Notes under the pieces: model-generated | Database searches by the model: none | What the model was told of the DNA's origin: nothing | Seen by the model: only the letters and a program-made list of their open reading frames with translations | Source of the DNA: Flavobacterium frigoritolerans | GTDB lineage: Bacteria > Bacteroidota > Bacteroidia > Flavobacteriales > Flavobacteriaceae | NCBI RefSeq assembly: GCF_025847275.1 | Contig: NZ_JAOZEV010000012.1 | Location: forward strand, 93,737 to 157,736 | DNA: 64,000 nucleotides | Direction of reading: 5' to 3' | Part shown: positions 25,968 through 35,039 of the stretch, in pieces | How positions within the stretch are numbered: position 1 is the first letter of the stretch | Layout of the letters: every line of letters starts with the position of its first letter | Made by a program: the position numbers and the translations under genes

Positions 25968-27083
25968 ATGAAATCACAAACTTTAATTTCAGTTGAAGAA
26001 CCAGCTGAGGCAAGCCAGTCTTTTGAAATTCCTACAAAGCCTTTGATTATTGAGGTTACACAGCAAGAGAGAAATATTTTATCGAATGTTGGTAACCTTC
26101 TGGTTAAAGCATTCGACCATTATGAAAATCCAGAATATATTGCTGCACTGCATCTTCATGCTTTTCAATTATTACCAGAACGAATTACGAGAATCTTAAG
26201 TCAATTTGGATCTGATTTTTCAGCCAATCAATACGGGGCAATAGTCTTTCAGGGACTTTTAGAAGTTGATCAGGATGATTTAGGACCAACACCTCCTAAC
26301 TGGCAAGGAGCTGACCATAGTAAATTGAATAAATACGGTTTTATTTGTTCGCTTTTGCATGGTGCAGTACCATCTAAACCAGTACAATATTATGCTCAGA
26401 GAAAGGGCGGAGGGGTATTGCATGCCGTAATTCCAGATGAAAAAATGTCGACTACACAAACAGGATCGGGCTCTAAAACCGATTTATATGTACACACCGA
26501 AGATGCTTTCTTACTCAATCAAGCCGATTTTTTAAGTTTTTTATATCTAAGAAATGAAGAGAGAGTACCATCAACCTTGTATTCGATTCGCTCTCATGGA
26601 GCCGTAAATGCTAATATGGAAAAGCTATTCGAGCCTATTTACCAATGCCCCAAAGATGCAAACCATGATGATGAAGATTCAGGAGCAGGTCCAACCGCTT
26701 CTGTATTATACGGAAATAGGCAACTTCCTTTTATTCGCTTTGACGCAGCAGAACAAATTTTTAATGAAAATGCTGGACAAACTCCAGAAGCGCTAAGTTA
26801 TCTAACAGATTTTTGGAACGAAGCTAAAACACTTATCAATAGTGAATATGTACCAAATTCGGGTGATGTTATTTTTGTAAACAACCATTTATGCGCTCAT
26901 GGACGAAGTGCTTTTGTTGCCGGACAAAGAGAAGAGAATGGCAAAATCGTAAAATGTGAACGCAGACAAATGTTAAGAATGATGAGCAAAACCAGTTTGA
27001 TACATATGCGATCTGTAACTCATACCAATGATCCTTATTTTGTAATGGAAGAACATTTGGGTAAAATTTTTGATTTAGACTAA
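25968..27083 (+). CDS. Fe(II)/2-oxoglutarate dioxygenase, clavaminate-synthase-like (probable lysine hydroxylase)
   Basis: The protein has 371 residues. The iron triad is seen as HTED (His176, Glu178) and the distal His311 in LCAHGRSAF, with Arg332/333/337 in ERRQMLRMM available for 2-oxoglutarate. The overall pattern (QYYAQRKGGGVLHAVIPDE, then the acidic insert NHDDEDSGAGP) is that of amino-acid beta- and gamma-hydroxylases in the clavaminate-synthase-like group. As I recall, L-lysine 4-hydroxylases of this type have been described from Chitinophaga and Flavobacterium. Divergent from, and sharing an operator with, a decarboxylase-headed siderophore operon, it probably supplies hydroxylysine to that pathway. 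A simple taurine dioxygenase is less likely. Confidence 0.8.
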   Translation: MKSQTLISVEEPAEASQSFEIPTKPLIIEVTQQERNILSNVGNLLVKAFDHYENPEYIAALHLHAFQLLPERITRILSQFGSDFSANQYGAIVFQGLLEVDQDDLGPTPPNWQGADHSKLNKYGFICSLLHGAVPSKPVQYYAQRKGGGVLHAVIPDEKMSTTQTGSGSKTDLYVHTEDAFLLNQADFLSFLYLRNEERVPSTLYSIRSHGAVNANMEKLFEPIYQCPKDANHDDEDSGAGPTASVLYGNRQLPFIRFDAAEQIFNENAGQTPEALSYLTDFWNEAKTLINSEYVPNSGDVIFVNNHLCAHGRSAFVAGQREENGKIVKCERRQMLRMMSKTSLIHMRSVTHTNDPYFVMEEHLGKIFDLD

Positions 27084-27107
27084 AAAGTAGTTTGAAATCT
27101 ATACAAT

Positions 27108-27147
27108 AAAAACTCAGCTAATCTCTACTAGATTGCCTGAGTTTTTT
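27108..27147 (+). terminator. Terminator of the dioxygenase gene
   Basis: AAAAACTCAG and CTGAGTTTTTT pair across a loop of about 20 bases, 25 bases past the stop. Confidence 0.7.
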
Positions 27148-27255
27148 GCTGTTTTTTTAATTAAATTTTTTATTTATATAAACATATTTAAATAGCTTGT
27201 TTTTAATATTATTGTTTTAATTTAATAGAATTAATTTAGAGTAAATACTACATGT

Positions 27256-27415
27256 TTTAATTCGCAAAGCAACCTCTATATGTTTTATTATTAAAAGCTT
27301 CAGCTGAGCGATATTTATCTCTTTCTTTGAATTGCTAATTATGTCACCCCACTGAGGTTTATTAAAAAATAACAATATTTATTTCTATAAACATGGTGTC
27401 CCAATGAGACTTACT
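27256..27415. repeat. Dispersed palindrome-bearing repeat, decayed copy 3
   Basis: The order of blocks matches 13514-13680: TATGTTTTA, then AAGCTTCAGCTGAGCGATA (decayed GCTCC...GGAGC), then TATGTCACCCCACTGAGGTT (decayed ACCCC...GGGGT), then TTTCTATAAACATGGTGTCC with CAATGAGACTT (decayed GTCCC...GGGAC). Mutations fall in the palindrome arms, so this copy has lost its hairpins. Confidence 0.6.
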
Positions 27416-27459
27416 TATTTGATGATTTTAAAAATTTAATTAATCTAACAGATAATAAA

Positions 27460-27490
27460 AAACCGCTGAAAGTTATTCTTTCAGCGGTTT
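27460..27490 (-). terminator. Terminator of the M43 protease gene
   Basis: AAACCGCTGAAAG and CTTTCAGCGGTTT form a perfect 13-base stem with a 5-base loop, 36 bases after the stop codon. Confidence 0.9.
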
Positions 27491-27525
27491 CATTTTTATG
27501 ATTGCTTTGCAATGCTAGAAAATTA

Positions 27526-30500
27526 TCATTTTATCAATAATTTTTTACTTTGTTTAAAAGCTCCATCGGTAAGTATAACATGATAAATACCTGTTGGCAA
27601 ATTCTTGACAGTGTAATTAGATGTATTGCGTACTGTATCGATTACAACTCCATTATTGTTGTAAATGGTAATTACTGCGTTTGCACTATCTACATTTTCA
27701 AAAGAGAAGTTTACAACATCTGAAGCAGGGTTTGGAAACATCGTAAATGATTTATTTCCATTTAAAGGATCATAGGCTTCAGCCCCAGCAAGAGGAAGGT
27801 TTATATCAAGATAACTACTCCAATCGCTTGTTCCAGCTGCATTAACTGCTCTTACTCTAAATCGATATGCAGTTTCTGTTCCTTGTTTTGGAACCCATAA
27901 ATAATAAGTTGTAGATGTTCCTGTAGTTGCCCATCCAGTTGCAGCTTTATATAATTGCACTTCGTAACTTGTTGCATTTGCAACTTGTGTCCACGATGCA
28001 TAGAACCCTTGAGCGTAAATTCCAGAATTCGTAATGTTTGTAGGGGTTGCCAGAGTTACAGGATTTGGGTTTGATGGTCCAAAAGTTACTGTATAATCTT
28101 CAACTTCACCATCACCAATACTACCACATACAACCGTTGGGTTTGAATTGTATTTCATTATAATACGCATTCTTGTTGTTCCAGTTGCATCATTTGCCAC
28201 CGTAAAATTGCCAGTAACTGTACCATTTGACGAAAGTCCATTGATTACTTTCTCAGAAGCTTCGAATGTGTTGTTTTTATTGTAATCTATCCAAATTCCC
28301 CAAGATTCTGTATAATTAGAACTAGAGAAACCAGGCGTTAAACTTACAGGTGTACTTGCATTTGGTGTTAATGTAATATTCTTAGAAGTATAATTTCCGT
28401 ATCCCGATGCATCGGCAACAGATTCATTTGTAAAACTTCCTATAACAACATCTTTAATATACTCATATTGATTGGCTCCATTAGCTGCACAATAAGCACC
28501 AGTACCAGCGATTACAGCTGTAGCAACATTAGAATAATCTGAAAATGTTGTATTAGCATTTGCTCGTACTTTATAAGTGTAAGTACTTCCAGCTGTTAAA
28601 CCTGTATTGGTATAGGAAGCAGCATTTGCTCCAAGTGTTGCAATAACACTATAAATACCATCTGCTGAAGCTCTTTCTACAGTATAGGCTGTTTCGTTTG
28701 TAGCATTATCTGTCCATGTTAGTACCGCTTGAAGAGTTGTAGCGTTAGGAGTTGCCACTAAATTTGTTGGAGCAGTAACTGTTGTTCCGCTTGTTGCTCC
28801 CGCTACTATAGCTTCAAAAGGTTTGGTATTATAAGCATAATCGGTAATAGAATATCCATCTCCGCTAGCTGTAACTTTTACTTTAAACCATCCGTAACAA
28901 GTTCTTCCTCTGCTGGTGTATTCAAAACCCACATAACCAGTTTGATTGTCCCAAGTTGTGTAAGTTGCTGTACGTAAATCCAATTGATCAGGATACGCAG
29001 CACCAGGTGTTACAAAAATGCTCGATGAACCTATAGAAGTACCAGCAGCAATTTTGGCAATATTTCTTGTGCCAGTTATTCCGACTAATCTTTTGCCGTA
29101 AGTTTCAATTTTTAATGCATTGGCTGCAAATTGCCAAGCACCATATTCAGTATTATCGCCAATACCTAAATCAATATATTTCCAAGTAGCAGCAGGAGAA
29201 ACTACAAAGTCGGGATTATCTACATAAACGATTCCATAAGGAGCATCAAATTTTATGTTTATTGTTTTTGCTGGATTGTCAAGAGTTGTTATTCCGCCAG
29301 TTATTGCTGCATCTTTAAATGTAACTACGACAGCAGCATCATTAGCAGGCAAATGTGGGTTTGCCTTTCCTGTCAATGTAAGTCTTACTTTGGAATTGCT
29401 TTGTAATGTTAAAACTACCGTTAAACCAGTTGGTACTCCCGAAATAGTATAATCAGTTCCAGCTGTAAAAGTTCCTGTGCTTTTTGTGAAAGTTCCATTA
29501 TTGGTCGATAAGGAGATTTCTGTATTTGATGTGATTCCACCATCGTTTGCATCCGCTTCATATAATGTATTTGCAGATAACACAACAGCAGTTTTAGCTG
29601 TCATTCCAGTATATATCGATGCACCAGGTTGTGTATTGTAAGCATATTCAGAGACTGTATATCCATCTCCATTTGCTGCAACGGTAACTTTGAACCATCC
29701 ATAGCAGGTTAAACCATCTATCAGATAATCAAAACCAACATATCCTGATTGTCCATCCCAATTTGTATAAGCTGCAGTACGTAGATCCAATTGGTTTGGA
29801 TATGCTCCCGGAGCTGTAAAATTACTTGCAGGACCTACTTGTGTATTTGATCCTAACAGCGAAATGTTTTTGGTTCCTGTTTGACACACTAATTTTTTAG
29901 CATAGGTCTCGATTTTTAGTGCATTGGCAGCAAATCTCCAACCTCCAAAAGCAGGATCATCACCTTTTTCTATTTCAAAATATTTCCAAATTAAAGCCGA
30001 TGAAACGGTTACGTCAGGCATATCAACAAAAAAAATCCCATAAGGATTTACAAATTTAAAGTCGAAATATAAGCTTGTGCAAGATAAACCTGTTGTACCA
30101 CCTGTAAATGCTGCTGGTAAAAATGCTATAGCTCCTTTTGTATTATTGGTTAATAAATGATTTGTAGCTTTTCCTGTTAAGGTAACAGTTATTTGTGAAT
30201 TGGAATTAACAGTTAGTATGGGGGTGATCCCTGCTGGAAATGTGTGAGTGAAGTGTGTTCCCGATAGCATTGTTCCAGAACTGAGAGCTAGTGTTTTTGT
30301 TCCTGATAGTGTTATTATCGATGATGTGTCGAAAGAACCATCATTTGGAACAGCTTCTTTAAAAGAATTTTTATTAACTGTTAGTAAACTTCCACTATTA
30401 TTAACTCCAGTTGCAATGAGATTGCTTTCTTGCCAAAGGGTTTTTCTTGCGGGATGTTCTAAGGCTGCTAGCATCCGGTCTATTTGACCTTGTGTGTACA

Positions 30501-31383
30501 TTTTATAACATCCTTGTGCTCCGTTGTAACCCATGTAATTTTCATTATTTACCCGATCGCCGTTACAATTTGTTCCTTGGGTGCAGGCTAATGTATGGAG
30601 TCCATCTTCAAGTGGAGTATCTGCTACTTCGTCTGATCCTGTGCATCCTCCTTCAAAAGTGTGGATCAAATTCATGAAATGTCCAAATTCATGAGTCAAT
30701 GTAGCCGAAAATTCTTTGCTGTATGAGTTATCATATAAATAAGCTCCATTAAAAACAACCCTTGCTGTGTTGCTAGCAGTCATTCCTGAATCGGGATACC
30801 AAGCGACACCTGAGTTGTTGAGTGTTCCATCTTGGTAAAGATCATTTTGGATATAAACGTTCATGTATTTTGTATTATCCCAGGCATCGGCAGCAATTTG
30901 ATCATCGTATCCACCTCCATTACCGTATCCATTTTTAGCGGAATGAAAAACAACTCCTGAGGTACAGCCTCCATTGGGGTCAATTTTAGCGAGCTTAAAT
31001 TCGATGTTTAATGTGCCTCTTCTACCTTGAAAAAAGGGATCAACGGTTGCATAATCAGCATTACGTCCATTAAAATCATCATTAAGTTGAGCGAGATGAT
31101 TTACTATTTTTTCGTAGGTAACGGTTTTTCCGCTTTGAACATCTCCATATATGTGAAAAACGACGGGAATTACATAGGATGTTTGTAGTAGTTTGGAAGT
31201 TTTGGATTTCCGTTCTGAGCTGAACTTTTTACTAAAGGCATCAAAATTTTGTTTTTCTTTCAATGCGTTGGGGTTCTGTTTGTAGATTTTGTCATTTTCT
31301 TCTTTTGCTCTACATGGTAGTCCTTGAGCACTAACTTTAAGAATGAAAATGAACGCCATAAATAATAATAATTTTGGTTTCAT
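27526..31383 (-). CDS. Secreted multidomain metalloprotease, M43 (cytophagalysin-like), T9SS cargo
   Basis: I use the ATG complementary to 31381-31383, which begins a proper signal peptide (MKPKLLLFMAFIFILKVSAQ), giving 1285 residues. The longer frame adds 11 residues upstream. The M43 catalytic domain covers about 60-330, with the zinc motif HEFGHFMNLIH (His231, His235, His241) and the Met-turn NYMGY. The usual Gly of HExxHxxGxxH is Asn238. Two homologous modules of about 270 residues follow (both contain ANALKIETY, PDQLDLRTA or PNQLDLRTA, CYGWFKV). Then come a fibronectin III domain, a GEVED domain, a second FN3 and a type IX sorting domain (FPNPASDVVNFSF ... LIK end). It probably degrades extracellular protein. 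Confidence 0.88.
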   Translation of the reverse strand: MKPKLLLFMAFIFILKVSAQGLPCRAKEENDKIYKQNPNALKEKQNFDAFSKKFSSERKSKTSKLLQTSYVIPVVFHIYGDVQSGKTVTYEKIVNHLAQLNDDFNGRNADYATVDPFFQGRRGTLNIEFKLAKIDPNGGCTSGVVFHSAKNGYGNGGGYDDQIAADAWDNTKYMNVYIQNDLYQDGTLNNSGVAWYPDSGMTASNTARVVFNGAYLYDNSYSKEFSATLTHEFGHFMNLIHTFEGGCTGSDEVADTPLEDGLHTLACTQGTNCNGDRVNNENYMGYNGAQGCYKMYTQGQIDRMLAALEHPARKTLWQESNLIATGVNNSGSLLTVNKNSFKEAVPNDGSFDTSSIITLSGTKTLALSSGTMLSGTHFTHTFPAGITPILTVNSNSQITVTLTGKATNHLLTNNTKGAIAFLPAAFTGGTTGLSCTSLYFDFKFVNPYGIFFVDMPDVTVSSALIWKYFEIEKGDDPAFGGWRFAANALKIETYAKKLVCQTGTKNISLLGSNTQVGPASNFTAPGAYPNQLDLRTAAYTNWDGQSGYVGFDYLIDGLTCYGWFKVTVAANGDGYTVSEYAYNTQPGASIYTGMTAKTAVVLSANTLYEADANDGGITSNTEISLSTNNGTFTKSTGTFTAGTDYTISGVPTGLTVVLTLQSNSKVRLTLTGKANPHLPANDAAVVVTFKDAAITGGITTLDNPAKTINIKFDAPYGIVYVDNPDFVVSPAATWKYIDLGIGDNTEYGAWQFAANALKIETYGKRLVGITGTRNIAKIAAGTSIGSSSIFVTPGAAYPDQLDLRTATYTTWDNQTGYVGFEYTSRGRTCYGWFKVKVTASGDGYSITDYAYNTKPFEAIVAGATSGTTVTAPTNLVATPNATTLQAVLTWTDNATNETAYTVERASADGIYSVIATLGANAASYTNTGLTAGSTYTYKVRANANTTFSDYSNVATAVIAGTGAYCAANGANQYEYIKDVVIGSFTNESVADASGYGNYTSKNITLTPNASTPVSLTPGFSSSNYTESWGIWIDYNKNNTFEASEKVINGLSSNGTVTGNFTVANDATGTTRMRIIMKYNSNPTVVCGSIGDGEVEDYTVTFGPSNPNPVTLATPTNITNSGIYAQGFYASWTQVANATSYEVQLYKAATGWATTGTSTTYYLWVPKQGTETAYRFRVRAVNAAGTSDWSSYLDINLPLAGAEAYDPLNGNKSFTMFPNPASDVVNFSFENVDSANAVITIYNNNGVVIDTVRNTSNYTVKNLPTGIYHVILTDGAFKQSKKLLIK

Positions 31384-31416
31384 GATTTTTTTGGGGTTTG
31401 TTAATAATGCGACCAA

Positions 31417-31814
31417 AGTTATCCCAATAGCTGAAAATAAGATTATACTATTTTATTGTGTTTTGATATAAAATAATCCAATAAATTAACTTTAAAATTG
31501 TATTAAGCGTTTTTATTTTCATAATTATATATATTTAATTCATGTAAATTAATACATTATTGAATTAAGCGCATCTATTGAATGCACGAAAAGCCTAGGT
31601 TTTTGTTATAAAAAAGTTTTTTTTACTTTAATTTGTTTGAAAAAGACATCAACTTTAAATTAAAAATTTACGTTTAGAAAAAAGAAAGAATACAAAAAGA
31701 TAAGAAACTCAAAAATGAATTTCTTAAATAGAGTAGTAGAGAGTTGTAAAATAGAAATTATACTCTTATTTATTTTAATAGAGTAAATGAGCCTTATTTT
31801 ATGTAGTAAACCAA
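31417..31814. other. Intergenic region between protease and AraC-type regulator
   Basis: It is AT-rich with no gene. TAACTTTG on the minus strand (31421-31414) fits a -7 element for the protease and lies 31 bases before the chosen ATG, which supports that start. No convincing -33 partner or operator was found. Confidence 0.4.
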
Positions 31815-32660
31815 TTATGGTTTCATAAATCCAGTAGGACTTACTTTCTTGTATTTTTTATATATTTTATTAAAATGACTTGCATCTGTAAAGCCTAATT
31901 TGGCAGCAATTTCATTTACATTATGACGGCCATTTTTAAGTAGTTGATCAGCAGCTTTTAGTTTAGTTTGAATAATGTGTTGCTGAATAGAAACGCCACT
32001 ATGTTTTTTTACATAAATACTAATATAATTAGGAGACATAGCAAATAACTCCGCAATATTTTCAATACGCATTTTCTCTGCATCTAATGCATGTAAGCGA
32101 GTATAACCCAGAATCTGATTTAGTTTGTCTAGCTCTGTATTGCTCGGGCATTGGTCACCATGTTTTGAAGTTGAATGACTTCTTGCTACCATCATCATAA
32201 CCGCCCCAAAAAGCTCTAGTACAACTTCTCGACTGTAAGCACATGTTTTAGCAAACTCGATTAATAATATTTGCAATAGGCTGCAAATATGTTTTTTATC
32301 GTCTATATCTGTTATCAAAGTCCCATCTACAGCAGAAGGGTTTTGTAGAAGCACCTTAATAACTTCCATCCATTTGGCCGTTTTACCTCCCTCAAGTTTT
32401 TCTATAAAAAGCTGTTCTGTAAATTTTATAAAAATGAAACTTGTATTTTCTTCTATCTCAAAAGAGTGAGAATCTTCTGGTCTTAATAAAAAAACATCTC
32501 CTTCCTTATAATTAAACATAGTATCGTTTAGAACATGGTTTCCAGAACCTTTTTCTATAAAAATGAATTCATAAAAATTGTGCTTGTGTGTTGGAAATTC
32601 CCATTCATCCAGTTGTAGTCTAAATACATTTAAGGAATGATAACTTGTAAAACGTTTCAT
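31815..32660 (-). CDS. AraC-family transcriptional regulator
   Basis: I start at the ATG complementary to 32658-32660 (MKRFTSYHSLNVFRL), giving 281 residues. The longer frame would add a hydrophobic stretch foreign to the family and would cross a TATTTTTG -7 element (minus strand, 32688-32681). The N-terminal cupin sensor contains THKHNFYEFIFIEKGSGNHV and EGDVFLLRPEDSHSFE. The C-terminal double helix-turn-helix contains NIAELFAMSPNYISIYVKKH and VNEIAAKLGFTDASHFNKIYKKY, ending VSPTGFMKP. It is divergent from the acetolactate decarboxylase gene and is its likely regulator. Confidence 0.88.
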   Translation of the reverse strand: MKRFTSYHSLNVFRLQLDEWEFPTHKHNFYEFIFIEKGSGNHVLNDTMFNYKEGDVFLLRPEDSHSFEIEENTSFIFIKFTEQLFIEKLEGGKTAKWMEVIKVLLQNPSAVDGTLITDIDDKKHICSLLQILLIEFAKTCAYSREVVLELFGAVMMMVARSHSTSKHGDQCPSNTELDKLNQILGYTRLHALDAEKMRIENIAELFAMSPNYISIYVKKHSGVSIQQHIIQTKLKAADQLLKNGRHNVNEIAAKLGFTDASHFNKIYKKYKKVSPTGFMKP

Positions 32661-32759
32661 ATGTTGGTAATAAATTTGTACAAAAATACAATGAAAAAAT
32701 ACAACCAGACTCATTTCTTAACAAATATCTTTGTTTTTATAATCTGACTATATAATCAA

Positions 32760-33554
32760 ATGATAAATAAAGTGATGAGAAAAAAATTAGCAACAATAAG
32801 TTCTATTATTACCACAATTAGCTTTCTAGCAGTAAATGGGCAAGTTCAAGAAGAGAAACCAATTTTCCATTATTCTGTAATGGATGCCATGCGTAATGGT
32901 GTTTACATAGGTGATCTTAGCATTAAATCTCTTGGAGCCAAAGGGAGTTTCGGATTAGGTACTTATAACCATCTTGATGGCGAAATCATTGCCCTTGACG
33001 GTGTTTTTTATCGCATAGCCTCGAATGGACATGTTTCAAAAGCTGAATATAAACGTGAGGTACCTTTTGCCGCTGTTACTTTTTTTAGAGCTGATAAAAA
33101 ATACGAGATGAGTGGTATTAAAAATATCGAAATGCTTCAAAAGGAGATTATGAGTAAACTTCCTTCAGCAAATACGCCTTATGCAATACGTATTGAAACT
33201 GTTTTCGAATCAATTGTAGTCGGTGGAGCAAATAAACTTGAAGAAATGAATACTACTGGTTTGGCTGAGTTAATGAAAACAAGGCCTTTATACAAAAAAG
33301 AGCATGTATCTGGAACTATGGTTGGCTTTTACAATCCTCCCACTTTTGCATCTATAGATTTATCACCTTTCCATTTTCACTTTATATCAGATGACAAAAC
33401 GTTTGGCGGACATTTGGTTTCTGGAGAATTATCTTCTGTAAAAATAAAAATTAGTATAGACGAAAAACCAGGTTACGAGGTTCTTTTGCCAAAGCAAAAT
33501 AAAACCTTTGACACCCCTTGGCCACAACAAAGTGATATAAAAAGTTCATATTAA
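32760..33554 (+). CDS. budA: Acetolactate decarboxylase with signal peptide
   Basis: The protein has 264 residues. The acetolactate decarboxylase fold is clear from GTYNHLDGEIIALDGVFYRI (68-87, with the conserved Glu75), YAIRIET (Arg144) and SPFHFHFISDDKTFGGHLVSG, which supplies the zinc ligands His205, His207 and His218. The enzyme turns 2-acetolactate into acetoin. Unusually, residues 1-28 look like a signal peptide (MRKKLATISSIITTISFLAVNGQ), so the enzyme should act in the periplasm or outside the cell. There is no acetolactate synthase or butanediol dehydrogenase next to it. It is the first gene of a plus-strand group divergent from an AraC regulator. Confidence 0.88.
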   Translation: MINKVMRKKLATISSIITTISFLAVNGQVQEEKPIFHYSVMDAMRNGVYIGDLSIKSLGAKGSFGLGTYNHLDGEIIALDGVFYRIASNGHVSKAEYKREVPFAAVTFFRADKKYEMSGIKNIEMLQKEIMSKLPSANTPYAIRIETVFESIVVGGANKLEEMNTTGLAELMKTRPLYKKEHVSGTMVGFYNPPTFASIDLSPFHFHFISDDKTFGGHLVSGELSSVKIKISIDEKPGYEVLLPKQNKTFDTPWPQQSDIKSSY

Positions 33555-33582
33555 ATATTCAAAACAATTAAATAAATACAAA

Positions 33583-35004
33583 ATGATACGATTAAAATTA
33601 GCAATACTAGCGGTTGCGGTAGTGAGTTTGTTTACAAGCACAATATCGGCACAAAATATAAAAGAAATACAACATATTAAGTTTGACGATTTAGGATGGG
33701 AGCAGTTAGGAGATAAGCTTCAGCGTAAATATGTATATGGAGAGCAAGGAATGCTAGCATTATTTAAAATGGATAAAGGAGCGAAAGTTCCCTTGCATCA
33801 GCATCCTAATGAGCAAACATCATATATAACAAAAGGTAGCGTAAAAGTAACGATGCAGGGTAAAGATTATGTTGTTAAGGCTGGAGAAGTACTTATAATT
33901 CCGGGCAATATACCACATCAGTTTGAGTGCCTTGAAGATGGAACTCTAGATGTAGATTTCTTTGCTCCACCTCGTAAAGACTGGATAGAAGGTACTGCGA
34001 GTTATTTTGGTAATACAAATAAAACTAACAATAAATTAGAAGTTGTAGCTGCAATGGATATACGTCCGGGTGATGTTGCTGTATCAGCAGAAGGTCGTGT
34101 TTTTGCAACAATACATCCACTAGGAAGTCAAAAAACACAATTGGTAGAAATTGTAAATGGGAAAGCAATTCCGTATCCATCTAATAGTTATCAAAAAAAT
34201 GGAGCAAAAGCCAATGATGCTAAATTTGATGTTATGTTAGGATTGATTTTTGATAAAAACAATCAACTATGGGTTATCGATATGGGACTTGAACTAGGGA
34301 AAACTAGACTTTGGGCTTTTGATATCAGTAAAAACAAAGTAACTCAAAAAATCGAATTGCCTTCATCTGTTGCTCCAAAAGGTACTTTTACTCAAGATGT
34401 AGCAATAGATGAAAAGAATGGTTTTGCCTATTTGGCTGATATTGCCAATCCGGGGATCCTTGTTTTGAATTTAAAAACTAAAAAAGTACGCAGATTTAGC
34501 GGACATTCTTCATTACAAGCAGAAGATAAAGACATGATTATTAAAGGTAAAGTTACCCATTTTTGCGGTAAACCAGCCCGTGTAGCTATTGACCCTATTA
34601 CACTTTCTAATGATAGAGAAACCATATTCTTCGGGTCTATGAATGGTAATTCATGGTATAAAGTGCCTGCAAAACTATTAAGAGAAAGGAAAAGTGATGC
34701 TATAATTAGTAACTCAATAGAAAAAGTAGGAAATAAACCTTTTAGTGATGGAGCAATTACTGATGCTGATGGCAATCATTATTTTACTAACTTGCAAGAG
34801 CATGCAATTACAAAATTAGATGTTACTGGTAAATTGACTAATATCATACAAGATAATGAGAAATTACTATGGCCAGATAATGTTTACCAAGGTCCAGACG
34901 GGTGGATGTATATTTCGGTGAATCAACTTAATAGTTCTCCTGCATTTACAGGAGCAGGTGATGAGGGTAATCCACCTTATTATATTTATCGTTTTAAGAA
35001 ATAG
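33583..35004 (+). CDS. Exported fusion of a cupin and a royal-jelly/yellow-like beta-propeller
   Basis: A 473-residue protein with a signal peptide (to about 24). Residues 45-130 form a cupin with the metal ligands HQH (72-74), Glu78 region and His112 (IPGNIPHQFEC). From about 150 to the end the sequence matches the major royal jelly/Yellow family (DVMLGLIFDKNNQLWVIDMG, FTQDVAIDEKNGFAYLADI, NPGILVLNLKTKKVRRF, LWPDNVYQGPDGWMYIS). It is a likely metal-dependent isomerase, dioxygenase or lactonase-type function, not assignable from sequence. It lies 28 bases behind the acetolactate decarboxylase gene and is probably co-transcribed. Confidence 0.82.
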   Translation: MIRLKLAILAVAVVSLFTSTISAQNIKEIQHIKFDDLGWEQLGDKLQRKYVYGEQGMLALFKMDKGAKVPLHQHPNEQTSYITKGSVKVTMQGKDYVVKAGEVLIIPGNIPHQFECLEDGTLDVDFFAPPRKDWIEGTASYFGNTNKTNNKLEVVAAMDIRPGDVAVSAEGRVFATIHPLGSQKTQLVEIVNGKAIPYPSNSYQKNGAKANDAKFDVMLGLIFDKNNQLWVIDMGLELGKTRLWAFDISKNKVTQKIELPSSVAPKGTFTQDVAIDEKNGFAYLADIANPGILVLNLKTKKVRRFSGHSSLQAEDKDMIIKGKVTHFCGKPARVAIDPITLSNDRETIFFGSMNGNSWYKVPAKLLRERKSDAIISNSIEKVGNKPFSDGAITDADGNHYFTNLQEHAITKLDVTGKLTNIIQDNEKLLWPDNVYQGPDGWMYISVNQLNSSPAFTGAGDEGNPPYYIYRFKK

Positions 35005-35039
35005 ATAATTATTTAATAAAATCAATATTTAAAGCAACT

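Noticed and set aside
25968..27083. Taurine dioxygenase (TauD) assignment for the dioxygenase
   Set aside because: The iron motif is HTE rather than HxD and the overall pattern fits amino-acid hydroxylases. No sulfonate transport genes are nearby.
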